The position numbers were made by a program, and so were the translations under genes. Shown piece after piece: positions 13,227-24,130 of a DNA stretch of 64,000 nt. Each line of letters opens with the position of its first letter. The first letter of the stretch is position 1. This DNA is from Seriola aureovittata (lineage: Eukaryota; Chordata; Actinopteri; Carangiformes; Carangidae). The stretch lies in contig NC_079383.1 of the NCBI RefSeq assembly GCF_021018895.1, positions 20,689,853-20,753,852 on the forward strand. The letters are read 5' to 3'. Below the pieces are notes generated by a model. The model did no database searches. It saw only the letters and a list, made by a program, of their open reading frames with translations, and was not told where the DNA came from.

Positions 13227-13541
13227 CAGACATTTTAGCTTAATCAGCTTCTATCATTAAACGTCTGGATCTGTTGAGCTTACTAAGAGAGAATCAACCA
13301 CAGATGCAGCTGCTGGTAACAGTTTTGAAGCCATAATGACCGAGGCTGGATTAGCAACCGGGGGGGGGGGGGGGGGCGGGCAACTCATGCTACCATGCCC
13401 TAGATTCACTGTTTAACAGTTGTTTTTTGGGAAAGCAAATTGACTAAACTGAATGAGGGCCTAATAGACAAAAACAAAAACCTTACGCTCTACGATCCAG
13501 AGACGTTTAAGTGATATAAGCTGATTAAGCTAAAATGTCTG
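13227..13541. repeat. Inverted repeat, ~45-bp arms around a 222-bp spacer
   Basis: The left arm (13227-13271) and the reverse complement of the right arm (13494-13541) share cagacattttagcttaatca and gctt, then taaacgtct and ggatc, with only a few mismatches and small gaps. The match stops abruptly outside and inside the arms. The spacer carries a G17 run. It could be the ends of a small TIR element or a local inverted duplication. Confidence 0.75.
13360..13376. repeat. Poly-G tract, 17 bases
   Basis: Uninterrupted G run in the spacer of the inverted repeat, followed by cggg. Confidence 0.95.
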
Positions 13542-14985
13542 TGTGGTTTATATTCATGAATAAAGGTGTTTTAATCAAATCATGATTAACTAACATGCAT
13601 GCAGAAAGCCTAGGGCGTGCACAGTGTTGGTGACAGGATATACACAATGCACAGCGGGTCAGTAAGCGTGCAACAGATTTCTGTAAGTGACTTCCTGGTT
13701 TGACATTGACATTGTCGTTAAAACCAGACCACAAAACGGGAAAGGTGCAAGATTGTGAATCGTGTCTATCGTGTTTTCATTTTTAATATCAATGACGTTC
13801 TGATGCTGATTATAGATATTGTTAGTTAGTTGTAACTGCTGAAATGAAACAAATGCCACAAAGATTTATTGCTCATCACTTTTGTGGAACATCATGAAGA
13901 TTCAACAAATCTTATCATTTACTAAATCAAATATTGATGTAAAAGGCTTGGCTCTTCCACTCCTCTTCATTATCCCTCTGTTCTCCACGGTAATAATTAC
14001 ATTTAATTTGTGGCGTAATTAATAAGATAATCCGTGTGTTTGGCAGTTGCTTCCCCCGAACTACAGTATTAATCTTATTGTACAATAATCCTGATGTTAT
14101 CTAAGACTATAAACAAATGAGTTGGAACATTTATCTGTTACTGAACAAGTCGTGCAGATTAGATTTGTTTGTACACACGAGTTATTACAACCAACACTGT
14201 TATTCTTGACATTACGTACTTGATATTAAAGATATTTGTCATCAAGTTGTTTCTGTTGCGGTGTCCATTAAATCAGAGTTATGTCCAATCACTTCTTAAT
14301 AAATTGGGGAGTTTAACTGTGTGGATGTAAATTTCTCCCATCATACAAACTGGCAATAAAAAGAAATGAAGGAATGAAGCCTTCAGCTTGATTGCCTGTA
14401 CAAAACCCATTAGATATTTGACCTATCAAAACATAATCTCTAGTAACTGGAAAATGAAAATATATGTGATTTCTCCTTTTTTTTTTATGCATATTAATCA
14501 TGTCAACAGATATATTGCTATTACGCCAGGATTAGTTGCCTGTGGCGTTTTCTTGAAGAAGCATTCTGAGAGAAAATTGATGTGAAAATCACATCTTAAT
14601 TGAGTTTCCTGCCCAAGGAAGGATCCATAATGGAACCAGCACCAAAATATTAGTTGTTTTATGCTTCGAATGTTAAAGGAAATCACAAAACTTGAGGAAG
14701 CTTTATTAGAAACATTTACAGGAATACTAAATGATGAAAAGCTGGATCAAATTCTATTCAAAATATTTGACTGTTACTAATTAATCCAGTATTTCTACGA
14801 AGACTTGTTTACACAGCAAAAACATTTGTATTCTCATGATTGTGATGTCTGATAAAGTGTTTAATTAATCTTATAATTCTTGTATGAAATTTTTTGACGA
14901 GAATATAGGAAATATGTTATGTATGTTATGTTTTAATTTTTGATCATTTAGCGGCACCTAAGTGTGAGAAACTTTTCAAAATACT
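13542..14985. other. Unique AT-rich non-coding sequence
   Basis: No recognised feature. Short open frames at 14313-14686 overlap on opposite strands and show no domain. Confidence 0.5.
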
Positions 14986-15640
14986 TTCAAAGGTTCTGTA
15001 AAACAAAGTAGACCACCAGCATCTCAGACCAAAACAAACTAGACTGGGAAAGAAATTCAGCCGGTAAAGCCAGTAATGACACTGATGGAGCTGGTAACGA
15101 CACTGACGGAGCCGGTAACGACGCTGACGGAGCCGGTAACGACGCTGACGGAGCCGGTAACGACGCTGACGGAGCCGATAATGACACTGACGGAGCCGGT
15201 AATGACACTGACGGAGCTGGTAACGACACTGACGGAGCCAGTAAAAACTTTTAAAACTTTCTGGATGTTTTGACGGTCCACCAGCCGACCTGGATTTGCA
15301 CCTGTAGTGCCCATGGACAGTCCGCATGGGCTCTGGTCTTATCTTTTTCTTTGTCAGACGCCTTTTTAGATGAAAACGTTGATTGTTCAGTGGAGGAAAT
15401 TCATGAAGATAGCTTTCACCTGAATGCTGAACACTACACTGTGCCATCTGACTAACATGCACAGATATATGCACTAACATGGACGTGCTACCAGACCAGA
15501 TACCAAAACAAAGGACAGAGAAAGAGGGCCTGTGACGTCTTTCTCTGCTCAGGACGCCATTACTCCGCTATATCTGTACATAGGAAATAGTTGTTTACTG
15601 CTTTATTATTGTTTAAAATCTAATTTACAGAACCTTTAAA
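14986..15640. mobile_element. TIR element (family E) carrying a minisatellite
   Basis: The left end ttcaaaggttctgtaaa (14986-15002) and right end tttacagaacctttaaa (15624-15640) are inverted repeats matching at 16 of 17 positions. The 655-bp interior has no transposase. It contains a 21-bp minisatellite at 15073-15240, so this looks like a non-autonomous DNA transposon. No clear target-site duplication is visible. A 178-codon open frame on the minus strand (14944-15480) runs through the minisatellite and past the left end and is unlikely to be a gene. Confidence 0.75.
15073..15240. repeat. 21-bp minisatellite, eight units
   Basis: There are eight back-to-back units of exactly 21 bp (for example gtaacgacgctgacggagcc plus one base) and no length variation. 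Substitutions are mostly transitions. Because 21 is a multiple of three, several frames on both strands stay open as seven-residue repeats (for example TLTEPVT on +, SVSLPAP on -). Confidence 0.95.
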
Positions 15641-16440
15641 CTCTTTTTTCTCTCCTGAACCAGACTTTCATCCTAAACAATAATTAACATATGCTTAAGG
15701 TTGTGTTGAGGTCAGGGATAAAGGTTTCACATGTGAAACAAACAGTGTTCCCCTGTATGGAAGAGAACCCCCCTCCTCCTGACACAAACTTTGTTGCTCC
15801 ACATCACCTGCATTCATCCGAACTACGGGTCATAAAAAGCTGCTTGCTCGACGACCTACGGGGTCATTTTTCACAGGAGGACAAGTCTTGTTTCCTCAGT
15901 CAGAAAATCCCTTCCCCAGGAGCACCGCTAACACCTTCCATCACACACCATCAGCAGGATGTTTATTTTCCAACACCCCGCTGCTGATTGTGCCGTGGGT
16001 GATTTAATAAGCAGAGAGAAATTGACTTTGCGGGGTTCGTTGCTCCACCTCAGTGAGGTGTGGAGCACATTACTGGAGCAGGAGTCAGCGTTCGCTATTC
16101 ACCGAGCCGGCTGATGCACAGACCAAAATGGTTACCTGGTGGCTCAGCTGCAGTGAGTCTCCTCAAGATGTTTGATTGCACCAATCTCCTGTGTGGGGCT
16201 GCAAATCACACATCAAGCTGTGTAGCAGCTCCAATTTGTATATGACTGAGTGCACAGCGTGACGTACAGGACAGCACCTGAGAGAATCGGAGGAATTAAT
16301 ATATCGAATTTGAGCAGAAAACAACCACGTTTCCTGAAATAGAGGAGAGCCAGCCTGTAAACACGAGCTCTGTCGTTGTATTCCAGTTGTTTTCCAATTA
16401 ATCCAATGCATTATTCTGAAATGAGCCATTGTGCACAAAA
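15641..16440. other. Unique non-coding sequence
   Basis: Nothing recognised. Open frames at 15691-15987 and 16163-16438 lack domain signals and splice support. Confidence 0.5.
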
Positions 16441-16563
16441 AGAACTTTTACTTTTGGTGCTAATACTTTTATATTTTGTGAATGCAGGACTTTTACTCGA
16501 AGTAAAAGTGTATTTCTACACTGTGGTATTGCTACTTTTAGATGAGTAGAAGCTTCCACCGCT
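16441..16563 (+). repeat. Short fish repeat rich in tacttttact motifs
   Basis: The order gaatgcaggacttttact, gtatttctacactgtggtat, tgctacttttagatgagta and cttccaccgctg matches a repeat I know to be very common in percomorph fish. It carries no coding capacity. Confidence 0.65.
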
Positions 16564-17474
16564 GCTAGTTTCCCCTCTGTTGATGAATTAAGTTATGTAA
16601 TCTAATGTATGCACAAGTATATGAAAAGGGGAACTTCAGCAAGTTTGGGCACTTGCAAGAGACAGATTTTTAAATAATTCAAAACTGATGCAGCAGAAGC
16701 CAAGACAGCCTCTCTTCAAGTCCTTGATATGGATCCAGGTGGATTCTACATTTCCCATAATGCAACTAAAAATGTCTATTGTAAGTCCCTACCTGCCTAA
16801 TAAACAAAGTCCAGATTCCCCAGTTTGTAACACTAGCCATTCAGGCTGAATAGCCATTTCAGTTCACTTCATTCATTCACTGATTGAATCACTGAGCAAA
16901 GCAGAAATGTGGGGAGCATTCAGACGTCTGGAATTAGACTGTAGGGGACTACTAACCCTGATGACCCTCCAGAGACAGAGGAGATGTCATCCAACTATTC
17001 ACAGGCTGAGTAGCAGTCCTTGTGACAAGTAGACTCATATTAATGTGTCAAATTTGGCGGCGCGCCCCTTTAAAAATGTATTAACATTTGCGGCTTCAGA
17101 GGAGGCGTGAGACGTGCTCAATGAGATCTTTCCAAGTATTGCTTTAAATTCAGACAGAATTCAGAGGAAGGTTCTGTATAGATTTGACAAAAACCTACGT
17201 GAAACATGGAGATCACGTGTTTGCAGTTACATCCATGCAGCAATTTTTGCTTCATAAATATTAAACCATTCAGTCATATAAAGCCGGTATATAAATGCAC
17301 GTAGCACCGCAGCGCCTCCTCTCATGTTTCACAAACAAGACTGATTGCTGGCCGACCCTTCAGAGACGCAGCCATGTATCCAGTTTAGGCCACAGCTCAG
17401 TAAATATTGATAAACCAGCCCACAATCTACAGCAGCATATCCTCTGAATCAGCACATCATTTCTGGAGAACAGC

Positions 17475-17475
<1 letters not shown>
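16564..17475. other. Unique non-coding sequence
   Basis: The only candidate site noted is the ZNF143-like motif listed separately. An AscI-like ggcgcgcc octamer at about 17058 is incidental. Confidence 0.45.
16745..16764 (+). promoter_or_regulatory. ZNF143/SBS-like motif
   Basis: The string tctacatttcccataatgca is close to the ZNF143 binding consensus (ACTACAnnTCCCAnnATGC). In fish this motif often travels inside repeats, so function is not implied. A related site lies at 59441-59456 on the other strand. Confidence 0.35.
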
Positions 17476-17520
<45 letters not shown>

Positions 17521-17529
17521 GTGTGTGTG
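17476..17529. repeat. (TG)n microsatellite
   Basis: About 27 dinucleotide units with one C interruption near 17516. Long open frames of Cys-Val or His-Thr here are artefacts. Confidence 0.97.
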
Positions 17530-19049
17530 CAATATCCAAAGCCATGTGAGTCCATAATTAACATTTCCTCTGGGATGTTTAGTGACCACTTAATAGAGAC
17601 AAAGTGAATCCCAACCAGCTCTACAAGTCCTGTGAGAACCATCATTTCAAATTCATTAGTGTTTTTTTTTTTTCCCCCCATCTAAAAAGGAGAACAGGTT
17701 TATTTTGCCAACAGGAATTATAAGCAGCTACTAATGTGTCTTATGAGTTATTTAAATGTAACCGGACAACTTTTTGAGATGAAAACATATTTTCAGAGTC
17801 ACGCAGGGATTCAGGCCTTGAGGAAAACTTTGCTTTCATTCCACCACTCTTCATTAGTGTAGTTTTGAACATGCTACCTTTTTAGCATCCCCTGCTTTTA
17901 ATGCAAGGACGCCAAGTTTCAAGGTTTCATCTCATTCTGTGAATCACTTTTGCATATGCAGTGTTAAACTCCTTTCAGCCCTTGTTACTCAAAGGGAGGC
18001 CACTGTTATCCATAATTGGAGGTCAAAGTTATACATAAATTTTTATTTTCCCTCTCAGAAAGAGAGCTGTGTGAGCGCGCAAACTGATGTAGAATCATTT
18101 GGTATCAACTGATCAAAAGTTGGCTTACAGCAGAAAATAAAAGGAAAGTAATAGCTTATATTTCAAGAATTATTAAAATTAGGCAATCTTGCTTCTGAAA
18201 TTGGAACCAAAATAGCTTTTATGTACACAGGAGGAAGTTTAAAGAGGCAATCTATTTGTTTGGACTGAAGCCTGATTCACTATAAAGGCGAACATCTTCA
18301 ATCTCACGCTCCTTCATCTTCTGCCTAATACACACAAGTATCCTTTCATAAATAAGCTCAGGCGTGGGTCATTAATAACCGGAGAAAGTCATTACATCTC
18401 TTCCGTATGCTGAATAATTGAGCTGCTGGTTGCCTTGTGCGCTCACTGTAAATATGCTCATAAGCTCAATTTTGGCTGGCCGTGCATCGAGCGAGGACAC
18501 ATCAGTCTAATCAGGCTCCAGCTCCTCCTCCTCCTCCTCTTCCTCTTCCTCTTCCTCCTGCTGCTGCTGCAGAGCGACGACGCCACAACCTTCATCCTCG
18601 CACTTTTGGCTCGGGGACATCACAACCTGAACAAACGGTAGTTAATTGGATTAGTGGGCCGGATTCTGTGCTCTTAACGCCGTCCTCGCACAGACAGGAG
18701 TCGCACACCTTTGATCTCCGAAGAGGCAAACACAGCCTGTTAACACGGCTGAACAAATCAGAGGGCAGAGCAGCTACAAGCGCAGGTGACCTTTGCCATT
18801 TCCCACAACCACATGTGCAGCTTGAAAAACCTTTTTATTTATATATTTTTTTATAAATGTGAGGCTCTTCAAGGTCATGTTATTGTTTAAGATGAAAAGA
18901 GCCTTTGAAGATATCTAATTGGCATTCATAAGAGAAAATGCAGTGTAGACAAAAGGCCTAGTTTTTCTTCCTCTTATTCTTCTTTTCTTTTTCTTTTTCT
19001 TTTTTTTTTTTTTAATAAGACACAAAATGCATTAAAATCACTTCTTGAC
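17530..19049. other. Unique sequence with CT-rich low complexity
   Basis: At 18522-18571 a (CTC)n/(CTT)n/(CTG)n run generates poly-Pro, poly-Leu and Ala stretches in overlapping frames. A poly-T run lies at about 18990-19012. The stretch 18280-18480 is repeat-free and could be regulatory, but that is only an impression. Confidence 0.45.
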
Positions 19050-19241
19050 TAAAGTTGCTGTTTCTCCCACAGGTGTTCAGTTGTGTTGAGATGTGGTGAC
19101 TGATGCGCACCAGTGACCCCTGTTGCCCTGCGGATGGGGAGCGTCGTCGTCCTGGAAGAAACCACTCCCATCAGGATTGGAAGAGTTTCATCACAGGATC
19201 AAGGTGATCGCTCACAACAACTCTGTATTGATTTACAGTGA

Positions 19242-19259
19242 CCCCCCCCCCCCCCCCCC
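19242..19259. repeat. Poly-C tract inside Tc1 pseudogene
   Basis: C18 on the + strand, preceded by cagtga as is the second tract. Confidence 0.95.
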
Positions 19260-19305
19260 TTTCCTTCTTAGGGGACAAGTGGAGCCAAACCGTCCAGCAC
19301 AGTGA

Positions 19306-19326
19306 CCCCCCCCCCCCCCCCCCCCC
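19306..19326. repeat. Poly-C tract inside Tc1 pseudogene
   Basis: C21 on the + strand, also preceded by cagtga, about 46 bases after the first tract. Both interrupt the transposase between WSDE and VNQY. Confidence 0.95.
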
Positions 19327-19560
19327 AACAGAGAGCCACAGCTGTGGAGAATATGTTGAGGGATGACTCATCTGACCAGATCGCCTTTTTCCACCTCTCT
19401 GTAGATCAGTGCTGATGCTTTTTGCACCACTGAACTGGTTTTATCCACAATGCAACCTCTAATATCCCTCTGCATGCAGCTGTTGACAGATCTTTCTGTC
19501 ACCGTCTGATCACGATCTGTCTGAGATTTTTTTCCCTTTTGCCGTCTTGATCCAAAATCA

Positions 19561-20510
19561 TAACCAAATGGCTCTGATCAGCATTTTTATAACTGCCCCA
19601 AAGCATGATGGGATGTTAACTGCTTAATTATACCATTGCAGTGCACCTGTGCGGAAGCGTCTGCATTTTGTTTTTGTTTGTTAATTTATCACTCGTCTAT
19701 ATGACACAGATTAAAAAAAAACCCCACTCTGCATTTGCTCACTCACTGAATTAAAGTCCTTTTCATGCCGTGGGAACAGAAGTGCAGCTTTTAAACCTTT
19801 CACTCTGGTCCATACAGAAATGTATTACAGCTGACTGAAAGGCTACCACTGTCTATAGGCATGCGAGAACACTGAAAGCGTGTGTGCATATTGGCTGAGA
19901 GGGGAAATAAATATGCAGTGATGAACTGAGTGTTCAGAGTGAGAGGATAGATTTTATCGCGCTCCGCTTCCTGCTCCGTCATTATGCAGTATGTGTACAG
20001 TAATGCAGAATAAATCAGCTTTAATCTGGTGCCTTGAATTAGACAGCAATCAGCTCTGCATTCTTGTGTTTTATAATTTAATTTGGGTTTGATCTGGAGA
20101 GCAAAATACATTGGTGTGAATGCGTGAGCAAATGCGTTGCAGGAATTGACAGGTTTTAGCCTTGGCTCTGTGCTCTCCACATGCCGTTTAAGTAGGCGTG
20201 TTTTCAAAAAGGAAATGACAGTTTGAATCTTTTCAGATTTGAAAGGGGTATCGGGTGTATTTATATGAGAGGGTTAAGTAAAAGTGGATGGTACAACACA
20301 GCTACTAACCCATAGCTTTGTGTGTGTGGGACTCTCTGGCTCCATCGCTTGTGAAAGTTCACCGAAGTTGAAACTGACACAAAAGATTCACACAGATATT
20401 TACTTTTGCCTTTGAATAGAGGGAATGCTGGTTTATATTCTCACACAATGTCTCTGGGCGGAGGTCGAGTCAACGTATCACATGACTCCGACACACACTG
20501 TCAAACATTT
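19561..20510. other. Unique sequence, left part possibly Tc1 flank
   Basis: The part up to about 19700 may be the untranslated end of the Tc1 element. The rest is unrecognised. A 135-codon minus-strand open frame at 19800-20207 has no domain. Confidence 0.4.
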
Positions 20511-20905
20511 TAAAGGAGCTATTTGTTAAGGTTTGCTATTGCTATGTAGCCAACGTTAGCATTAACAGCTGTTTGCTCACCTTGCCGAGAGCTTCGGTCA
20601 TCGTTGCGTTTACAATACAAGAGATGACATCACGCCCTCTGAGCAGCGCTATGACTGGACGCTACTATCTGAAAGTGACCAGGTGGCGTCGCCGGACCAG
20701 GGCTAGCTGGTTAGCATGCTAACTTCAGTAGAAGAAAATAAGCAATAGAAATGGAAGCAAAACAAGAGGGTGGCTTTCCACCGCTGGAAACAGCTGTTAG
20801 CGAGTAAAGGAACAAAGTTTGATGCCGAACTTGCACCGTTTCCTCTGGACTGGTACGAAAACAGCTGTTAATCGTAATTCTGGCTATGTAGCAATAGCAT
20901 TTTGT
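20511..20905. mobile_element. Family A foldback copy
   Basis: The left arm 20531-20573 (gctattgctatgtagcc ... ttagcattaacagctgttt) reappears inverted at 20859-20901 (aaacagctgttaat ... ggctatgtagcaatagc). Between the arms the family A interior blocks (tagctggttagcatgctaac, cttcagtagaagaaa, and the gatgccgaacttgcacc side) run in reverse orientation relative to 3503 and 44358. This copy thus consists of a normal head followed by an inverted head and interior. It starts with the family hallmark aaaggagctatttgt. Confidence 0.7.
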
Positions 20906-22737
20906 GTAGAAATTACATTGTTCAATGCTGGTGAGCATCAAAAGTAAAATTCAGTTCACCTCCAATATATTGGGGTGCAGGAGGAAATTTCGGGGAGACT
21001 CATTTTACATTTCGAACAACGTGGAGCAGTTAAACCAGAACTATGTGCGTGGGTTACGTACCAGCAAGGTGAGAAAATATGTAATTTGAGGTGACCCTTT
21101 TAAAAGCAAAAAGGGAACAAAGTGGGACAGACACAGACGAAATGTGACAGTGGTCTCAGGCTGAATTCACACCTCACATTAGAATCAGTATGAGCCTCAT
21201 CCAACAGCGACAGGCACACATTCGTTCGACAATCATTAAAGAGTATGTGTTTCTTTCTCTGGCTCTTCTCACAAACTCCTCTAAAGCCTTTTGCTCCGTG
21301 TTGTACAGCAAATCCACGCTTTCCTACTTCTGTCAACATATTTACTGTTATATTTTCTCGGTAGAAGCTTTAGGCTCAAACAAATAAATTGCCAAGAGGA
21401 ATGACTTTGGAACGACTGAGAGAATGAGAGCGCTGTTTACACTTAATTCCTGTCAAAGTCGTAGAGAGAGGCCGCTGTAAACTTCAGTCGCTGTGCTTGC
21501 GCGTGAACGTGAACATTAACAGCAACAATGGGGCAGAGTAACAGTGTAGGAAGGACAGTGAGCGAGAGGAGAAGAGCATACATGTTGAAATATTGGCTTT
21601 GTTGTTCGGGCGCTCTTAACAACAAACACAATTACTCGACTAGAAACAGTGCAGTGATTAGAGCGTCAGGCTTTTTCTTTTTTCTTTTTGTCTGAATATT
21701 TAAAATAACAATCCTCCCACTACAGCAAATTCATGTGTGATTGTATCATCAGTGTTTAACTTCTGGTGGGTTGCACAGTTAATTAAACTGTCATTGTTTA
21801 ACAGTTTATCTTGATGCGATCTCCATCCTACAGAAATCCTGTTTAAGACTTTAATGTTAAAACTTTGATGAAAAGGATATATATATATATATATATATAT
21901 ATATGGTAGTGAGTTTATTTCCTGTGCAGAAATAGTGAAGGGCTCACACACAGAATGTCGATGTGATACCTGAAAGCCTTGATTTCTTATATATATATAT
22001 ATATAGTTATATTTATAGTTATTCTCTATATAGTGGGTAGAGGAATTATTTTTGACCTATTATATTTTCTGTCAGTAAACCTGAGAATTAAGGCTTTGTT
22101 TCCTTTTTTGCTTTCCACTCAAAGGATTAAGTGGTCCACTATGGGTTTAAGGTTCAGCCTTTCTTGGACACAGTGAAATCCCCTCAAATCCTATTGTATG
22201 AAGCAAAAAAATGCAGCATGAAAAACCAGGTTGCTTTTGCAAGGCGGACATTTGGGAGATGCTCGGTGCAACATAACACCACAGATTGTAGAGGGTTTTT
22301 TTTCCCCAAACAAATACAGGAGCATCTTTAAAGCCACGCTGGGCCTAGGTATATGGATGATTTCATAACACAACAGCAAAGCGCGGATGCAGAGGTAACA
22401 TCTATTTTCAAGCCTTATCACTTGCCTCTGATTCACCCTCTCTATACTTTCCTGTCACCATGGCAGCAGCAATAGGAGGCAGTTTGATAACTCTGTTTCT
22501 TTATCAGGAGAAAGCCTGGCTGACATTTGGACTAAGATGACTGACACAACATTGCGTTTGACATTTATTTCACCTCTTTCAGCCCACACCTTCGTAGATG
22601 AGCAAGTACAGTTACAGTATGTAGACGCAGCAGAATAAATGGTTATGAATTAAGATTTATAAGATTGTACATCCTGATCCCAATATTGCTAAATGGATGC
22701 AGTATGTAACCATGTTAAAGATGCCTGAAGAACACTG
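20906..22737. other. Unique AT-rich sequence with two (TA)n runs
   Basis: (TA)n at 21877-21904 and at 21988-22005. Nothing else recognised. Confidence 0.5.
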
Positions 22738-22807
<70 letters not shown>

Positions 22808-22850
22808 GTTTATCCCTCTATCTGTCTGTTTATCTGTCTATCTGTCTGGG
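22738..22850. repeat. (CTAT)n microsatellite
   Basis: About 17 pure tetranucleotide units are followed by a decayed stretch with CTGT and TTAT variants up to 22850. Confidence 0.95.
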
Positions 22851-23116
22851 GACTTACATTTGGCTTTAAATGTAAATGAACATTGAGTGTGATGCCTGAG
22901 GAAGACCATACTAATTTATGTTCAATTAAATTAGTCATGTTGAACATGATAATTACTCATGTTAAGCGAAATGATCATCCAGCACTAGACACTGACACAA
23001 TGTGCCATGACTATAGCTTTTGGGCATTTTTATTTTCTTCATCATAACAGCGGGGATGAACCAGCTCTAATTTAAAAAGCTTTAAAAGCTTGCAGCCTGA
23101 AAATGTTCCAACTACA

Positions 23117-23159
<43 letters not shown>

Positions 23160-23344
23160 ATGCTTGTGTGTGTGTGTGTGTGGTATAGTGGGATGCTCAC
23201 ACACAGAATACACCACTTTCTTGTCTTATTTCTCCTAACCCTTGCACGCAGTAAATGCTTCATAGGGTTACACTAAAAACCAATAAACTAATTGAAGTAA
23301 TGAACCAAGTTAGATGCTTAATACAGGATTTAAAAAGGACAACA
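22851..23344. other. Unique sequence around (TG)n
   Basis: Nothing recognised apart from the microsatellite listed next. Confidence 0.5.
23119..23182. repeat. Interrupted (TG)n microsatellite
   Basis: Two (TG)n blocks are separated by catgct near 23159-23164. Confidence 0.95.
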
Positions 23345-24130
23345 GAATGTGATGAAGCCAGTTAAAGGTTGAAAATGTGGTGGCGTGTGTCAGAGGTAGA
23401 GGCTCTGGGACCTGCCCTCTTTGTGGGACTGGTATTTCTGGTAATTGAGGCTCATTATTGATGAGTTGCTACACCTGCTGTTCGGCCTATTTAAACGTCT
23501 CTCTGCTCTTCTTCTTCTTCGCTGTTGCCTCTCCAGAACTCACGGCGTCCCTGCAGAACCCCTCGGTCAGATTAGGTGTGTCGCTCATGTACCGTACACA
23601 GTGTCCCGAATCCCTGCGCCACGCTAAGTCTGAAAGTAGTTCGGTGCATTCGCGTTTGGCAAAATTATGCACGCTGAATATTCCTGGTTTCTGAGCGAAC
23701 GAAGAGAAAAATAAAAAGAAACTCAAACAAATTACACATGGTGGTGAAACAGCTTATTAAAAAAAAGTCAAATAAAACTTAAAGAAAAACTTTTAGCATT
23801 TTAAATAAGTGAAATTGGCAGATTGATCGTCTTGTGTTACTTCCTGTTTGTACAAAAAAGCCTAAACTCGTTTCTTTAATACCGACTGAAGAGAATTACT
23901 AAAGCTTAGAAAGGGCACCGCAAAATTAATCTGCATGTCGAAAAGATTTGGTTAAAGAAGCTCGGTGTCACGGTGCCGTTACTCACAGCTGGCTGAACTG
24001 CTGGAGCTCAATAGGAGTTCTTGAAGAGGGGAAAGGTACCGAGTTACTGTTTGTTCAAAAGACTTATTTGTACCTCTGACTCCTGTCTAATAAATGTGTA
24101 TAAACCATTGTTCTTTTGTGGAATAGTCTT
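23345..24130 (+). other. LTR-like or promoter-like segment
   Basis: A C/T-rich promoter-like stretch has gaggctcattattgatgag, then a TATTTAAA box at about 23489 followed by ctctctgctc. It ends with polyadenylation-type AATAAA strings near 23711, 23772 and 24091. This arrangement resembles a solo LTR in the same style as 31104-31625. Terminal TG/CA ends and a target duplication were not established, so an ordinary unique sequence is not excluded. Confidence 0.3.

Larger units (their letters stand above)
19050..19560 (-). pseudogene. Tc1-like transposase pseudogene
   Basis: Read on the minus strand across several frames, the landmarks of a Tc1/mariner DDE transposase appear in order: QLHAEGY near 19490, QWCKKH near 19425, KKAIWSDESSLNIFSTAVAL near 19320-19380 (first catalytic Asp in WSDE), VNQYRVV..DHLDPVMKLF near 19180-19240, DGSGFFQDDDAP near 19140-19170 (second Asp), and LNTTEHLWE near 19060-19090 (catalytic Glu). 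A live enzyme (about 340 residues) cuts and pastes its own element. This one is dead: frames change repeatedly, the segment between the second Asp and the Glu is largely deleted, and two C tracts (G on the coding strand) interrupt the middle. The TIRs were not located. Confidence 0.85.

Noticed and set aside
14944..15480. 178-codon minus-strand frame with LRQCHYR-type repeats
   Set aside because: Openness comes from the 21-bp minisatellite, other frames on both strands are equally open, and the frame crosses the end of a TIR element.
17457..17681. His-Thr and Cys-Val repeat frames
   Set aside because: Direct translation of a (TG)n microsatellite. The same applies at 23072, 48589, 49221 and 60531.
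18482..18856. Pro-rich 124-codon + frame
   Set aside because: The Pro/Leu/Ala core is the (CTC)n/(CTG)n low-complexity run, and the remainder has no domain.
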